A stretch of DNA of 61,583 nt from Paraperlucidibaca sp. (lineage in GTDB: Bacteria; Pseudomonadota; Gammaproteobacteria; Pseudomonadales; Moraxellaceae), in the NCBI GenBank assembly GCA_018066805.1, contig JAGPVX010000017.1, positions 1-61,583 of the forward strand. Reading direction: 5' to 3'. Shown here in pieces: positions 19,145 to 29,733 of this stretch. A program made the translations under genes and the position numbers. The notes beneath the pieces were generated by a model. The model did not search any database and was not told where the DNA came from. It saw nothing but the letters and a program-made list of their open reading frames with translations. Positions within the stretch are counted from its first letter, which is position 1, and every line of letters begins with the position of its first letter.

Positions 19145-19860
19145 CACGGCAAATCATTTTAGACACGGAAACCACGGGCTTAGATCCGGCGCGCGGGCAT
19201 CGCTTGATTGAAATTGGTTGTTTGGAGGTGGTGAACCGCCGACTGACCTCAAAGAGCTTTCACTATTATGTGCAGCCTGATCGTGAGATCGATCCTGATG
19301 CTCAGCGTGTGCATGGCATAAGCGCTGAGTTTCTTGCCGATAAGCCGCGCTTTAATGAAATCGCCATGGCATTTTTGGACTTCGTCGAAGGTGCAGAGCT
19401 AGTCATTCATAACGCACCATTCGACATCGGCTTCTTAAATAATGAGCTGGCCTTGCTCGATTTACCACCGGTAACTGACATCTGCACGGTGCTCGACACA
19501 CTGCCGATGGCGCGGGCAAAACATCCTGGCCAGAAAAATAATCTTAATGCTCTGGCGCGGCGTTACGGTGTTGATAACCGTGAGCGCACATTGCACGGGG
19601 CTTTGCTTGACGCTGAAATTTTAGCCGATGTTTATTTGGCAATGACCGGTGGCCAAGTTGGACTACAGCTGGGGCAGGATGACGATAGCGATGGCCAAGA
19701 TAGCGAAAAAGGCGAGCGTATTAAGCGCTTAGCGGCTGATCGTAGTCCGCTGCCGATCATTGCGGCAAATGCCGATGAGCTAGCCGCTCATGCCGAGCAA
19801 TTGGCAGTCTTAGACAAAAATACAGAAGACGGGCAGTGCCTGTTTCATCGCTATGACTGA
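19141..19860 (+). CDS. dnaQ: DNA polymerase III epsilon subunit (proofreading exonuclease)
   Basis: DnaQ is the 3'-5' proofreading exonuclease of the replicase. The DEDDh residues are visible: Asp8 and Glu10 (ILDTETTGL), Asp95 ([10 protein letters not shown]), His152 and Asp157 ([10 protein letters not shown]). The C-terminal tail beyond about 180 is the polymerase-alpha-binding segment. Length 239 aa is normal. It shares ATGA with the rnhA stop and overlaps nudC by 8 nt. Confidence 0.97.
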   Translation: MTRQIILDTETTGLDPARGHRLIEIGCLEVVNRRLTSKSFHYYVQPDREIDPDAQRVHGISAEFLADKPRFNEIAMAFLDFVEGAELVIHNAPFDIGFLNNELALLDLPPVTDICTVLDTLPMARAKHPGQKNNLNALARRYGVDNRERTLHGALLDAEILADVYLAMTGGQVGLQLGQDDDSDGQDSEKGERIKRLAADRSPLPIIAANADELAAHAEQLAVLDKNTEDGQCLFHRYD

Positions 19861-20716
19861 GGCGTTTAGTGTCGCCACGCAATGGCATGGCGCCATTCCT
19901 CGTGAAGCATTTGCCATCATTATGCAGGGCACTCGTGTACTCCTGCGCGAAAGCTCCCTCGCGCAAGAGGTCGGCGATTCATTAGCTGATCGGCTACCAA
20001 AATATAGCGACATGCTATGGCATATTGATGCTGAGGCTGAATGGCATTTCATGGGCCAGTTCTCTGGCGTGTGGGGCGATACGCCGGTCATGGCATGGTC
20101 GCTGTCTATCGCGCCCGATGGTTTTATTTGGATTGATGTGCGCAGTTTATTGGCATCACTGACTCCTGCCAGTTATGACCTGCTAGGGCGCAGCATGCAG
20201 GTGCTGGAATGGGCTGACAAACACCGTTTTTGTGGTCGTTGTGGCGGGCCAATGCAGGCTCACTCACGAGGTGAGCGTGCTAGAGTTTGCGCACCTTGCG
20301 GCAGCTCGATATATCCGCGCATTAACCCCTGTGTGATTGCTATTATTTCTCGTGGCGACGAACTGTTACTGGCGCAATCGACGCGCTTCACCAACGGCAT
20401 GTACAGCGCCTTGGCTGGTTTTATGGAAGTTGGCGAGAGCGCGGAGCAAACTTTGATTCGTGAAGTTCGTGAAGAAGTTGGCGTAGAGATCAGCAATATT
20501 CGTTATCACGCTAGCCAGTCATGGCCATTTTCCAGCAGCCTGATGATTGGTTTCTTTGCTGAATACGTAGGTGGCGAAATCATCTGCCAAGAAGACGAAA
20601 TTGTTGATGCACAATTCTTTCATTATGAGCAGTTGCCCCTATTGCCGCCAAAAGGCAGCATCGCGCGGGCGCTGATAGATCAATTTATTACGGAGCGAAA
20701 GACACATCATGCTTGA
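19853..20716 (+). CDS. nudC: NAD(+) diphosphatase / NAD-RNA decapping Nudix hydrolase
   Basis: NudC hydrolyses NAD(H) and removes NAD caps from RNA 5' ends. The 287-residue protein has a zinc ribbon with Cys127, Cys130, Cys146 and Cys149 and a Nudix box near 189-211 (GFMEVGESAEQTLIREVREE). The NudC-specific downstream motif SQSWPFSSS (SQPWPFPxS in the family) separates it from other Nudix enzymes. It is translated from an ATG inside the end of dnaQ and overlaps sohB by 8 nt. Confidence 0.93.
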   Translation: MTEAFSVATQWHGAIPREAFAIIMQGTRVLLRESSLAQEVGDSLADRLPKYSDMLWHIDAEAEWHFMGQFSGVWGDTPVMAWSLSIAPDGFIWIDVRSLLASLTPASYDLLGRSMQVLEWADKHRFCGRCGGPMQAHSRGERARVCAPCGSSIYPRINPCVIAIISRGDELLLAQSTRFTNGMYSALAGFMEVGESAEQTLIREVREEVGVEISNIRYHASQSWPFSSSLMIGFFAEYVGGEIICQEDEIVDAQFFHYEQLPLLPPKGSIARALIDQFITERKTHHA

Positions 20717-21749
20717 ATGGATTGCCGATTACGGCTTGTTTTTGGCTAAAGGCGTAACCGTTGCGTTTTTAGTATCCCTCGTTTTGATGATGCTAGGCCG
20801 TGCTCGCCGTGGTGACTTGCCCGGCCTGCAGTCTGGGCATTTAGAAGTCGAAACTTTAAATGAGCGTTTCGATGCCGAGGCCGATGCTCTGCGCAGTTTG
20901 GTCTGGGATGACAGCGCATGGAAAGTTGAACGCAAAGCGCGCAAGGCGAAGGCGAAGTTGGAAAAAAAATCCGCCAAAACGGCTGAGCCGAAAGCGCATG
21001 TTTATGTGCTGAAATTTACCGGCGACATGGCGGCATCGGCCGTGGCGCAAATGCGTCATGAAATTTCGGCGTTGCTAGCAGTTGCTGTTGCTGAGCGTGA
21101 TGAAGTCGTGGTGCTCCTAGAAAGCCCGGGCGGCATGGTACACAGCTATGGTTTGGCCTCTTCGCAATTAGCGCGCATCCGCGCCGCGAACCTTCGCCTG
21201 ACCATTTGTGTCGATAAAGTCGCGGCCAGCGGTGGTTATATGATGGCGTGTTTGGCCAATCAACTTATCGCTGCGCCGTTCGCGGTTATCGGCTCCATCG
21301 GCGTGGTTGCGCAAATTCCAAACGTGCATCGCCTGCTGAAGAAAAATGACATTGATGTTGAGTTGATGACAGCAGGGCAATACAAACGCACATTGACCAT
21401 GATTGGTGAAAACACCGATGAAGGCCGCGCAAAGTTCCAACACGATTTGGACGACACCCACGAGCTATTTAAAGCGCATGTGGCGCAGTGGCGCACGCAA
21501 GTTGATATGGCAGTAGTGGCTACAGGTGAGCATTGGTATGGCCAGCAAGCCTTGGCTTTAGGCTTGGTCGATAGCTTAAAAACCAGCGATGATTATTTGC
21601 GTGAGCGCGCTACTGAAGCGGAGTTGTTTGCGCTGCATTGGCGCGAGAAAAAGAGTTTAGGCCAGCGCTTAGGCATTGCTGCGACGAGCTCGGTGGATAA
21701 TCTGTTGCTGCGCTGGTGGCAACGTAGCGTGCAATCACCTCGCGTATAA
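20709..21749 (+). CDS. sohB: SohB-type inner-membrane S49 serine protease
   Basis: SohB is an SppA-related membrane protease. The 346-residue protein starts with a hydrophobic anchor (about 8-30), followed by a charged Lys/Ala-rich linker (75-95) and the S49 peptidase domain. Predicted nucleophile Ser174 lies in VAASGGYMMA and general base Lys226 in QYKRTLT, the Ser-Lys arrangement of the family. It closes the overlapping run with rnhA, dnaQ and nudC. Confidence 0.93.
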   Translation: MLEWIADYGLFLAKGVTVAFLVSLVLMMLGRARRGDLPGLQSGHLEVETLNERFDAEADALRSLVWDDSAWKVERKARKAKAKLEKKSAKTAEPKAHVYVLKFTGDMAASAVAQMRHEISALLAVAVAERDEVVVLLESPGGMVHSYGLASSQLARIRAANLRLTICVDKVAASGGYMMACLANQLIAAPFAVIGSIGVVAQIPNVHRLLKKNDIDVELMTAGQYKRTLTMIGENTDEGRAKFQHDLDDTHELFKAHVAQWRTQVDMAVVATGEHWYGQQALALGLVDSLKTSDDYLRERATEAELFALHWREKKSLGQRLGIAATSSVDNLLLRWWQRSVQSPRV

Positions 21750-21752
21750 GCC

Positions 21753-21789
21753 CAGCAGTTTATTGATGCATTGCCTCAATAAACTGCTG
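21753..21789. repeat. 14-bp inverted repeat between sohB and a convergent small gene
   Basis: CAGCAGTTTATTGA (21753-21766) and TCAATAAACTGCTG (21776-21789) form a perfect 14-bp stem with a 9-nt loop, 3 nt after the sohB stop. It overlaps the last codons and stop (21760-21762) of the minus-strand small gene. There is no T tract after either arm. It may still terminate or protect one or both converging transcripts. Confidence 0.6.
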
Positions 21790-22008
21790 CAAACCTATCC
21801 AAATGGCTGCGATGGTTAGCAGCGTAATGAGAATGCCGCTGAGCACAAAAATCTCAGCGGATTCTGCATTTTCATCGAGTTCGGTCTTTTTTAGTCCAGC
21901 CACATTAAAGCCACTACGAAGTGCTCGGCTCAACGCCAGGCGCAAGCGTGTGCGCTTTTTCAGCTTGATGCTGCTGGGTGGCGGCGGATTGCCATAGCCT
22001 TTGGACAC
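21760..22008 (-). CDS. Small single-pass membrane protein, unknown function
   Basis: The 82-residue product has a basic N-terminal half (Lys/Arg-rich, about 16-32, proline run PPPP at 9-12) and a hydrophobic segment at about 52-72 (SGILITLLTIAAIWIGLQQ), predicting an N-in membrane protein. I do not recognise a family. The GTG start at 22008 is supported by a textbook GGAGG five bases upstream. That site lies in one arm of the structured leader at 22012-22079. It lies downstream of metH in the same orientation, so co-transcription is possible. Confidence 0.75.
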   Translation of the reverse strand: MSKGYGNPPPPSSIKLKKRTRLRLALSRALRSGFNVAGLKKTELDENAESAEIFVLSGILITLLTIAAIWIGLQQFIEAMHQ

Positions 22009-22011
22009 TAA

Positions 22012-22079
22012 AACCTCCGTCTGTTTGACGCCCCAGAGGGCATGACCAGATCATTATTAGATGATCGGCCACGGAGGTT
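22012..22079 (-). promoter_or_regulatory. Three-way-junction leader that hides a ribosome-binding site
   Basis: On the minus strand AACCTCCGT (22079-22071) pairs with ACGGAGGTT (22020-22012). The second arm contains the GGAGG of the small membrane protein. Enclosed are a 10-bp hairpin (22070-22044, loop CTAATA, one bulged U and one G-U pair) and the 4-bp hairpin GCCC-TCTG-GGGC (22041-22030). A transcript folded this way would block translation. The element begins 15 nt after the metH stop codon. A weak terminator is an alternative reading. Confidence 0.6.
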
Positions 22080-22094
22080 ACGTGCGCCGATCGT

Positions 22095-25000
22095 TTAGTT
22101 ATCGACCACATCATAGCCTAAATTCGGCATTAGCCAACGCTCGGCTGTGGCCATGTCCCAACCCTTACGCTGAGCGTAGTTTTCGACTTGATCGCGACCA
22201 ATTTTGCCGACATTAAAGTAGCTGGCTTTGGGGTGTGCGAAATACCAGCCCGAGACAGCAGCGGTGGGGTACATAGCGAAATGCTCTGTAAGTACGGTGC
22301 CAGTATTTTCAGTGGCGTTGAGCCAGCGGAAAAGCTCGGATTTTTCACTGTGCTCGGGGCAGGCGGGATAGCCTGGCGCAGGACGGATGCCGGCGTATTT
22401 CTCGGCAATCAGGTCGTTTGTATCGAGCTGCTCATCGGTCGCGTAGCCCCAGAACTCTTGGCGCACACGTTGGTGTAGGCGCTCAGCAAAGGCCTCTACA
22501 AAACGGTCAGCCAAAGACTTAATCAAGATGCTGTTGTAAGTATCGCCAGCATCTTCGAAGGTTTTAGCGAACTCATCGGCGCCATGCACTGAAGCAGTAA
22601 AGCCGCCGACATAATCTTGAACGCCGCTATCTATTGGCGCTACGAAATCGGCCAAAGACAAGTTGGGCTTGCCACTAACTTGCTCGTTTTGCATGCGCAA
22701 ATTATGAATTTCGCCTAGGCACTCTGTTTTGTCGGCATCGGCCCAAACGCGTACATCATCGGCGCCAACGCGGTTGGCAGGCCATAGCCCAATGACGCCG
22801 CGCACACGTAAATGCTTGCCTTCAATCAAGGTTTTCAGCATGGCTTGAGCATCATTAAACAAGTCACGAGCGGCCTCACCAACAACATCATCCTCTAAAA
22901 TTGCAGGGTACTTTCCGTGCAGGCTCCATGCCATAAAGAATGGTTGCCAGTCGAAATACTCAACAATTTCACTCAAGTCGTAGTGATCAAAAACTTGCAC
23001 GCCTAACTGCTTTGGCTTGATCGGTGTTGCTTGCGACCAATCGCTTTGCAAGCCAGTAGCGACTGCGGTTTCATAGCTTAAGCGTTTGCCGCGTGGCTCT
23101 CGATTATTAATACGCTCTCGAGTTTCGGCGTATTCAGCACGGCGCTCGGCGATAAACGCATCTTTAGCTGACTTGTTTAGCAAGGTGGTTACCACGCCGA
23201 CTGCACGCGAGGCATCGGCGACGTAAATCACACCGTCATTTTTATAGTGTGGATCAATTTTTACTGCGGTATGCGCTTTCGATGTGGTTGCGCCACCTAT
23301 TAAAAGCGGCACTTTAAAGTCGAGTCGCTGCATTTCGCGCGCCACATGCACCATTTCATCTAGCGATGGGGTGATCAGGCCGGAGAGGCCGATGATGTCG
23401 ACTTTTTCATCGATGGCGGCTTGCAGGATTTTATCGGCAGGTACCATAACGCCGAGGTCAACAATGTCATAACCATTACAGCCGAGTACCACGCCGACAA
23501 TATTTTTACCGATATCGTGGACATCACCTTTGACCGTAGCCAAGAGTACTTTGCCTTTGGCGATAACCACGCCGTTTTTCTCGGCCTCAATAAATGGGAT
23601 GAGATGGTTCACCGCTTGCTTCATCACGCGAGCAGACTTCACTACTTGTGGCAAAAACATTTTGCCCGAGCCAAACAGGTCGCCAACCACGTTCATGCCA
23701 TCCATGAGAGGGCCTTCGATGACGTGAATTGGGCGCTCAGCTTGTTGCCGTGCTTCTTCGGCATCTTCAACAATAAACGTGGTGATGCCTTTAACCAGCG
23801 CATGCTCTAAGCGCTTGTTAACGGGCCATTCGCGCCAAGACAAATCCTCAACGATTTGCTTGCCGCCTTCGCCACGATAGCGCTCAGCTAAGGCTAGCAA
23901 GCGCTCAGTACCATCTTCGCGTTTGTTTAGAATCACGTCTTCAACGCAGGCTTTGAGCTCAGCGGGAATGTCTTCGTAAATCGCCAGCTGCCCGGCGTTG
24001 ACGATGCCCATGCTTAGGCCATTGCGAATTGCGTAGTACAAAAACACCGAGTGGATGGCTTCGCGAACCAGCTCATTGCCACGGAACGAGAAGGAGACGT
24101 TAGAGATGCCGCCAGAGATTTTCGCGTAAGGCAGGTTTTTGGTGATGTAGTCGCAGGCTTCGATAAAGTCGACGGCGTAGTTATTGTGCTCTTCGATGCC
24201 GGTGGCAACGGCGAAGACATTAGGGTCAAAAATAATGTCTTCGGGCGGAAAGCCAACTTCATTAACTAAAATATCGTATGAGCGTTTGCAGATTTCGTTT
24301 TTGCGCGCAACGGTGTCGGCTTGGCCTTGCTCGTCGAAAGCCATAACGACCACGGCGGCGCCATATCGCATGCACAAACGCGCACGATCCTTGAACTCTT
24401 TGACGCCTTCCTTCATGGAAATTGAGTTCACCACCGACTTGCCCTGGATACACTTCAGGCCAGCTTCGATGATTTCCCATTTCGATGAATCGACCATGAT
24501 CGGCACACGGCAAATATCGGGTTCGGTTGCCGCCATATTTAAGAATTTCACCATCGCGGCCTGCGAATCCAACATGCCTTCATCCATGTTGATATCGATG
24601 ATTTGCGCACCGTTATCGACTTGTTGGCGAGCGACTTCTAATGCTTCGGCATAGTTTTCTTCGCGAATGAGACGAGCAAATTTTTTCGAGCCAGTGATGT
24701 TGGTACGTTCGCCAACGTTCACAAACAGGCTGTCATCAGCAATGGTGAATGGCTCAAGGCCTGATAGGCGGCAGACGCGTGGGAGCTCAGGCACCACCCG
24801 CGGCGCTTTGCCTTCAACCGCTTTGGCTATGGCGGCGATGTGTTCTGGCATGGTGCCGCAGCAACCGCCAACAATATTGAGAAAGCCACTGGTTGCGAAC
24901 TCTTTAATAATAGCCGCAGTTTCATCAGGCGTTTCATCGTACTCACCAAAGGCATTTGGGAGGCCGGCATTAGGATGAGCGCTAACGTAGGTGTCAGCTT

Positions 25001-25802
25001 TGCGCGAAAGCTCTTCGACATATGGCCGCAGCTCTTTGCCACCGAGCGCGCAGTTAAAGCCAATGGAGATAGGCTTGGCGTGACGCACCGAGTTCCAAAA
25101 GGCTTCGGCTGTTTGGCCGGTGAGCGTACGCCCAGAAGCGTCGGTAATAGTGCCAGAAATCATAATAGGCAATGTGGTGCCGCATTGCTCAAAAGCTTCT
25201 TGCACAGCAAAAATGGCGGCTTTGGCGTTGAGCGTATCGAAAACAGTTTCGATCAAAATCAGATCAGCGCCGCCGTCGATTAGCGCGAGAGTCGACTCTA
25301 AATAGTTTTCGACGAGCAGATCGAAGCTGACGTTGCGGAAGGCAGGATTGTTAACATCTGGCGAAATAGAGCAGGTGCGAGAGGTTGGCCCAATAACGCC
25401 GGCGACATAGCGCGGCTTATGCGGTTCGCGTGCGGTAAATTCATCAGCAACACGACGCGCTAATGCTGCCGCTGCAAAGTTGAGCTCAGTGGTTAGCGAC
25501 TCCATGCCGTAATCGGACATGGAAACCTTGGTGCTATTGAAGGTATTGGTCTCGATAATATCGGCGCCGGCAGCTAAATAAGCCTCATGGATTTCGCGAA
25601 TAATCTGTGGTTGGCTGAGCACGAGCAAATCGTTATTGCCCTTAACATCGCGAGGCCAATCGCCAAAGCGTTCGCCTCGATAGTCGGCTTCACTAAGCTT
25701 TCGCTGCTGAATCATGGTTCCCATGCCACCGTCGAGAATCAAAATACGTTGGGCGAGTTGCTGCTCAAAACTAATCAGACGGTCAGCGCGAGACATGGGC
25801 AT
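22095..25802 (-). CDS. metH: Cobalamin-dependent methionine synthase
   Basis: MetH transfers a methyl group from methyltetrahydrofolate to homocysteine through cobalamin. Domains follow in order: homocysteine-binding with zinc ligands including the Cys pair of [11 protein letters not shown] near 310; pterin-binding ([20 protein letters not shown]); cobalamin-binding with the ligand histidine in [12 protein letters not shown] near 760; and the SAM-binding activation domain ([14 protein letters not shown]). Length 1235 aa is normal. Starts at 25802 or 25796 are both possible. No cobalamin-riboswitch-sized leader is present in the short divergent gap to nfuA. Confidence 0.97.
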   Translation of the reverse strand: MPMSRADRLISFEQQLAQRILILDGGMGTMIQQRKLSEADYRGERFGDWPRDVKGNNDLLVLSQPQIIREIHEAYLAAGADIIETNTFNSTKVSMSDYGMESLTTELNFAAAALARRVADEFTAREPHKPRYVAGVIGPTSRTCSISPDVNNPAFRNVSFDLLVENYLESTLALIDGGADLILIETVFDTLNAKAAIFAVQEAFEQCGTTLPIMISGTITDASGRTLTGQTAEAFWNSVRHAKPISIGFNCALGGKELRPYVEELSRKADTYVSAHPNAGLPNAFGEYDETPDETAAIIKEFATSGFLNIVGGCCGTMPEHIAAIAKAVEGKAPRVVPELPRVCRLSGLEPFTIADDSLFVNVGERTNITGSKKFARLIREENYAEALEVARQQVDNGAQIIDINMDEGMLDSQAAMVKFLNMAATEPDICRVPIMVDSSKWEIIEAGLKCIQGKSVVNSISMKEGVKEFKDRARLCMRYGAAVVVMAFDEQGQADTVARKNEICKRSYDILVNEVGFPPEDIIFDPNVFAVATGIEEHNNYAVDFIEACDYITKNLPYAKISGGISNVSFSFRGNELVREAIHSVFLYYAIRNGLSMGIVNAGQLAIYEDIPAELKACVEDVILNKREDGTERLLALAERYRGEGGKQIVEDLSWREWPVNKRLEHALVKGITTFIVEDAEEARQQAERPIHVIEGPLMDGMNVVGDLFGSGKMFLPQVVKSARVMKQAVNHLIPFIEAEKNGVVIAKGKVLLATVKGDVHDIGKNIVGVVLGCNGYDIVDLGVMVPADKILQAAIDEKVDIIGLSGLITPSLDEMVHVAREMQRLDFKVPLLIGGATTSKAHTAVKIDPHYKNDGVIYVADASRAVGVVTTLLNKSAKDAFIAERRAEYAETRERINNREPRGKRLSYETAVATGLQSDWSQATPIKPKQLGVQVFDHYDLSEIVEYFDWQPFFMAWSLHGKYPAILEDDVVGEAARDLFNDAQAMLKTLIEGKHLRVRGVIGLWPANRVGADDVRVWADADKTECLGEIHNLRMQNEQVSGKPNLSLADFVAPIDSGVQDYVGGFTASVHGADEFAKTFEDAGDTYNSILIKSLADRFVEAFAERLHQRVRQEFWGYATDEQLDTNDLIAEKYAGIRPAPGYPACPEHSEKSELFRWLNATENTGTVLTEHFAMYPTAAVSGWYFAHPKASYFNVGKIGRDQVENYAQRKGWDMATAERWLMPNLGYDVVDN

Positions 25803-25828
25803 AGATCTATCTAAAAAAATGGATATAT

Positions 25829-25837
25829 AGTTTAGCA
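25829..25837 (-). promoter_or_regulatory. Extended -10 promoter candidate for metH
   Basis: TGC-TAAACT on the minus strand lies 26 nt upstream of the metH start codon. No clear -35 is visible. The pattern recurs upstream of several genes in this window. Confidence 0.4.
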
Positions 25838-25872
25838 GAATGGATGAGCGAAGGCATGAGCTGCACGCAAGA

Positions 25873-25881
25873 TGCTATACT
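25873..25881 (+). promoter_or_regulatory. Extended -10 promoter candidate for nfuA
   Basis: TGC-TATACT lies 59 nt upstream of the nfuA ATG. The TG dinucleotide one base before the -10 hexamer fits an extended -10 promoter; the -35 region is weak. Confidence 0.45.
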
Positions 25882-25940
25882 TGCGGCCATAATTTGAAGC
25901 ATGCCCGTCCCGGCATGCTGTGGGCGATAAAGGAGCTTCC

Positions 25941-26585
25941 ATGAGTCAGCCTGAAGTAAATCAATCGGTTTCTTTCGATGCGCAAGCCATCACCAATCTT
26001 GAGATTACGGAGACGGCTCAAGGCTATCTGCGCGAATTATTAGCCAAGCAAAACAGTGACGGCATTGGTGTGCGAATTTTTGTCGAAAATCCCGGCACGC
26101 CGCGCGCAGAATGCTGCATGGCTTATTGCACCAAAGGCGAAGAGAAAGAAGAAGACGTGCGCGTTGACTTTGAAGGTTTCCCAGCCTATGTCGATGGTCG
26201 CTCGGTAACTTATCTCGTCGATGCCGTGATCGATTTCAACAAAGATCGCATGGGCGGCCAGCTCACTTTTAAAGCGCCACGCTCGAAAGTACCCAATATT
26301 TCATCTGACAGCCCAATGGAAGAGCGTATTAACCATGTGCTGTTCAGCGAAGTGAACCCTGGTCTTGCTGCACACAATGGCAATGTGTCGCTGACTGGTT
26401 GCTTCGAAGAGCCTGAAGGTTGGGTTGCCGTGCTGAAGTTTGGCGGCGGCTGCCAAGGTTGCTCGGCTGTCGATATGACCTTGAAGCAGGGCGTAGAAAC
26501 TACGCTAAAAGGATTGATTCCTGAGCTGCATCGAGTTACAGATGAGACCGACCATACGGTGAAAGACAACGCTTATTTTAGATAA
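25941..26585 (+). CDS. nfuA: Fe/S biogenesis protein NfuA
   Basis: NfuA carries [4Fe-4S] clusters to target enzymes, especially under oxidative stress. The 214-residue protein has a degenerate A-type scaffold domain (about 20-120), then the Nfu domain with the cluster motif CQGC (Cys171, Cys174) in GGGCQGCSAVDMT. The ATG at 25941 is chosen because AAGGAGC lies just upstream; an in-frame start at 25920 would include the ribosome-binding site in the coding region. It is divergent from metH and ends before a strong bidirectional terminator. Confidence 0.95.
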   Translation: MSQPEVNQSVSFDAQAITNLEITETAQGYLRELLAKQNSDGIGVRIFVENPGTPRAECCMAYCTKGEEKEEDVRVDFEGFPAYVDGRSVTYLVDAVIDFNKDRMGGQLTFKAPRSKVPNISSDSPMEERINHVLFSEVNPGLAAHNGNVSLTGCFEEPEGWVAVLKFGGGCQGCSAVDMTLKQGVETTLKGLIPELHRVTDETDHTVKDNAYFR

Positions 26586-26590
26586 GTGGT

Positions 26591-26630
26591 GACACAAAAA
26601 AGCCCGGCAATGACCGGGCTTTTTTGTGTC
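26591..26630. terminator. Bidirectional terminator between nfuA and the DAHP synthase gene
   Basis: A perfect 17-bp stem (26591-26607 with 26614-26630) has a GC core AGCCCGG/CCGGGCT and flanking A and T runs. It serves both converging genes. A second hairpin, GGGGAG/CTCCCC (26639-26659), lies between it and the stop codon of the minus-strand gene. Confidence 0.95.
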
Positions 26631-26670
26631 TGCAGCAGGGGGAGTTTCTAAAGCTCCCCGTGTAACAGGT

Positions 26671-27750
26671 TTATTTTTTACGTTTTGGCAGCACGTCTTT
26701 CAGCTTCTCGTGCATAGAGCGCACGGCGGCTTCAGTCGTTTCCCAATCGATGCAGCCATCGGTCACTGATTGGCCATAAACCAGTTGGCTTAAGTCTTTC
26801 GGGATATCTTGGCGGCCAAACTTCAGGTGAGACTCAATCATCATGCCAATGATGGAAGTGTTGCCTTCAACGATTTGGTTGGCAACGTTGTCCATTACTA
26901 ATGGTTGTAGTGCAGGGTCTTTATTGGAGTTGGCGTGCGAAGCATCGATCATGATATTCATCGGTGCTTTGGCTTTTTCCAAGGCGCGTTCGGCAAGTGC
27001 TACAGACACTGAGTCGTAGTTGGGTTTGCCATCGCCGCCACGCAACACGACATGGCCGTACTGGTTGCCAGTAGTGTTAATCACCGCGACTTTGCCATCG
27101 CTATTAATGCCTAAGAAGCTGTGGGCATTACGCACGGATAGCAGAGCGTTGGTGGCTACCGTTAGGCCGCCATCGGTACCATTTTTAAAGCCAACAGGGC
27201 TGGATAGGCCTGATGACATTTCACGGTGCGTTTGCGATTCGGTGGTGCGCGCGCCAATCGCCGACCAAGCAATGAGGTCGTGCAAGTACTGCGGCGACAT
27301 CGGGTCTAGCGCTTCGGTAGCGCAGGGCAGACCCATTTCATTGAGTTCGATGAGCAGCTTGCGACCAACGTGCAGACCTTCCTCGATACGGAAGCTATCG
27401 TCCATACGCGGATCGTTGATCAAGCCTTTCCAGCCCACGGTGGTGCGTGGCTTTTCAAAGTAGACACGCATGACCAGATAAATGCTGTCGCTGACTTCTT
27501 CAGCCAAAACCTTTAAGCGCTGGGCGTATTCATGCGCTGCTTTTAGGTCATGGATAGAACAGGGGCCGATCACCAAAAATATGCGGTGATCTTTGCCATC
27601 TAAAATATTGCGAATTGTTTGCCGACCCTCGGCCACGGTGCGATGTGCACCAAGGCTCATGGGCAGCGCTTTTCTGAGTTCAGCAGGGGTTACCAAAACA
27701 TCGATAGAGCGAATGTTTAGGTCATCAATTTGGGTGTTATCAAGGCTCAT
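26671..27750 (-). CDS. aroG: 3-deoxy-7-phosphoheptulonate (DAHP) synthase, type I
   Basis: The enzyme condenses phosphoenolpyruvate and erythrose 4-phosphate, the entry step to aromatic amino acids. The 359-residue type I protein shows the diagnostic IGPCSIHD near 62, MRVYFEKPRTTVGWKGLIND near 93 and DASHANSNKDP near 270. It belongs to the AroF/AroG/AroH group; which of the three feedback types it is cannot be settled by eye. It follows a TSUP permease gene by 38 nt, enough for its own promoter. Confidence 0.93.
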   Translation of the reverse strand: MSLDNTQIDDLNIRSIDVLVTPAELRKALPMSLGAHRTVAEGRQTIRNILDGKDHRIFLVIGPCSIHDLKAAHEYAQRLKVLAEEVSDSIYLVMRVYFEKPRTTVGWKGLINDPRMDDSFRIEEGLHVGRKLLIELNEMGLPCATEALDPMSPQYLHDLIAWSAIGARTTESQTHREMSSGLSSPVGFKNGTDGGLTVATNALLSVRNAHSFLGINSDGKVAVINTTGNQYGHVVLRGGDGKPNYDSVSVALAERALEKAKAPMNIMIDASHANSNKDPALQPLVMDNVANQIVEGNTSIIGMMIESHLKFGRQDIPKDLSQLVYGQSVTDGCIDWETTEAAVRSMHEKLKDVLPKRKK

Positions 27751-27788
27751 GCATAGTCTCCACGTAGCTCGCGATCATACCCCAAACT

Positions 27789-28586
27789 TTAGATGAAAAT
27801 GAACCGTAGGCTGAGGAGTAATAAAGTTGCGCCTAAAATTGGGCGAATAATGTCTTCGCGCAGACGTGAACTTAAGGTGGTGCCGATGACGATCATGGGC
27901 AGTGAGCCTATGAGCAAGAAGCCGAGCATATGCCAGTCGACATGGCCCATGCTCATGTGGCCGAGACCGGCGATGAGTGTGAGCATGACGGCATGAGTCA
28001 CATCGGTGCCGATGATGCGAATCATGGCTAGGGCAGGGAATAGGGTGACTAAGACCATGACACCGAAGACGCCGGCGCCAACAGATGACAGGGTGACTAG
28101 GATACCAAGCAGAACGCCCATGGTAATCGTCAGTGCCTGCGTATGGCGATCAATCCATGCGCGTACTCCCCAGTTTGATTGCTCGCGCTTAGCCATGCGG
28201 CGCTGAATTGCAGGTCGCAATAAGATACTTAAGGCGCTAACAAGCAGCATAAAGCCTAGTGAGCTGGTCAAAATGTGTTTGTAGGCACTGGCATCGGGAA
28301 ACCAATTGGCCAAGGCATAGACGGTAAGTGCCGCAGCAGGAATGCTGCCAGTCGCAAGCGTTAGTGTGATGCGCCAATCAATATTGCGATGGCGATGATG
28401 CACAATGGCGCCACCGGTTTTGCTGATAGACGCGTAAAGCAAGTCGGTACCAATGGCGGTATGCAAAGGTACGCCCATCATGGTTAGCAGAGGCGTCATT
28501 AATGAGCCGCCACCCACGCCAGTCAGACCAACCACAAAACCGACTAATGCACCGGCAGCAATAAAACTAAACTCAGAAACCAACAT
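27789..28586 (-). CDS. TauE/SafE (TSUP) family permease
   Basis: The 265-residue membrane protein has about eight hydrophobic segments and the family start VGFVVGLTGVGGGSLMTPLL, repeated in degenerate form as TLSSVGAGVFGVMVLVTLFP. TSUP proteins move sulfite, thiosulfate, sulfoacetate or related sulfur anions. The gene is divergent from cysB with a 107-nt gap. Because CysB is the sulfur-assimilation activator, a sulfur-anion role under CysB control is a reasonable inference; the substrate is unknown. Confidence 0.9.
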   Translation of the reverse strand: MLVSEFSFIAAGALVGFVVGLTGVGGGSLMTPLLTMMGVPLHTAIGTDLLYASISKTGGAIVHHRHRNIDWRITLTLATGSIPAAALTVYALANWFPDASAYKHILTSSLGFMLLVSALSILLRPAIQRRMAKREQSNWGVRAWIDRHTQALTITMGVLLGILVTLSSVGAGVFGVMVLVTLFPALAMIRIIGTDVTHAVMLTLIAGLGHMSMGHVDWHMLGFLLIGSLPMIVIGTTLSSRLREDIIRPILGATLLLLSLRFIFI

Positions 28587-28652
28587 ATTAGAGTTCTCAA
28601 AATGATGGCGGCACGATATGCATTCTTAGGACTGCTGCAAAGGAATGTTTTA

Positions 28653-28661
28653 CGCTAGAGT
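28653..28661 (+). promoter_or_regulatory. -10 promoter candidate for cysB
   Basis: CGC-TAGAGT lies 32 nt upstream of the cysB ATG. It matches a motif recurring upstream of other genes in this window. Confidence 0.4.
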
Positions 28662-28672
28662 TATGACATTGA

Positions 28673-29674
<1,002 letters not shown>

Positions 29675-29733
29675 GGGCGAGTTCGACAAACTGCGCCCTC
29701 AGCTATGTTAGCGAGGGCGCATTATTTTTATGC

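Noticed and set aside
24184..25283. Long plus-strand ORFs of 147-156 codons opposite metH
   Set aside because: They are antisense to strongly conserved metH domains, have no recognisable domains and arise from biased third codon positions.
25803..25940. Cobalamin riboswitch upstream of metH
   Set aside because: The gap to nfuA is too short for the aptamer and no B12-box-like string is visible.
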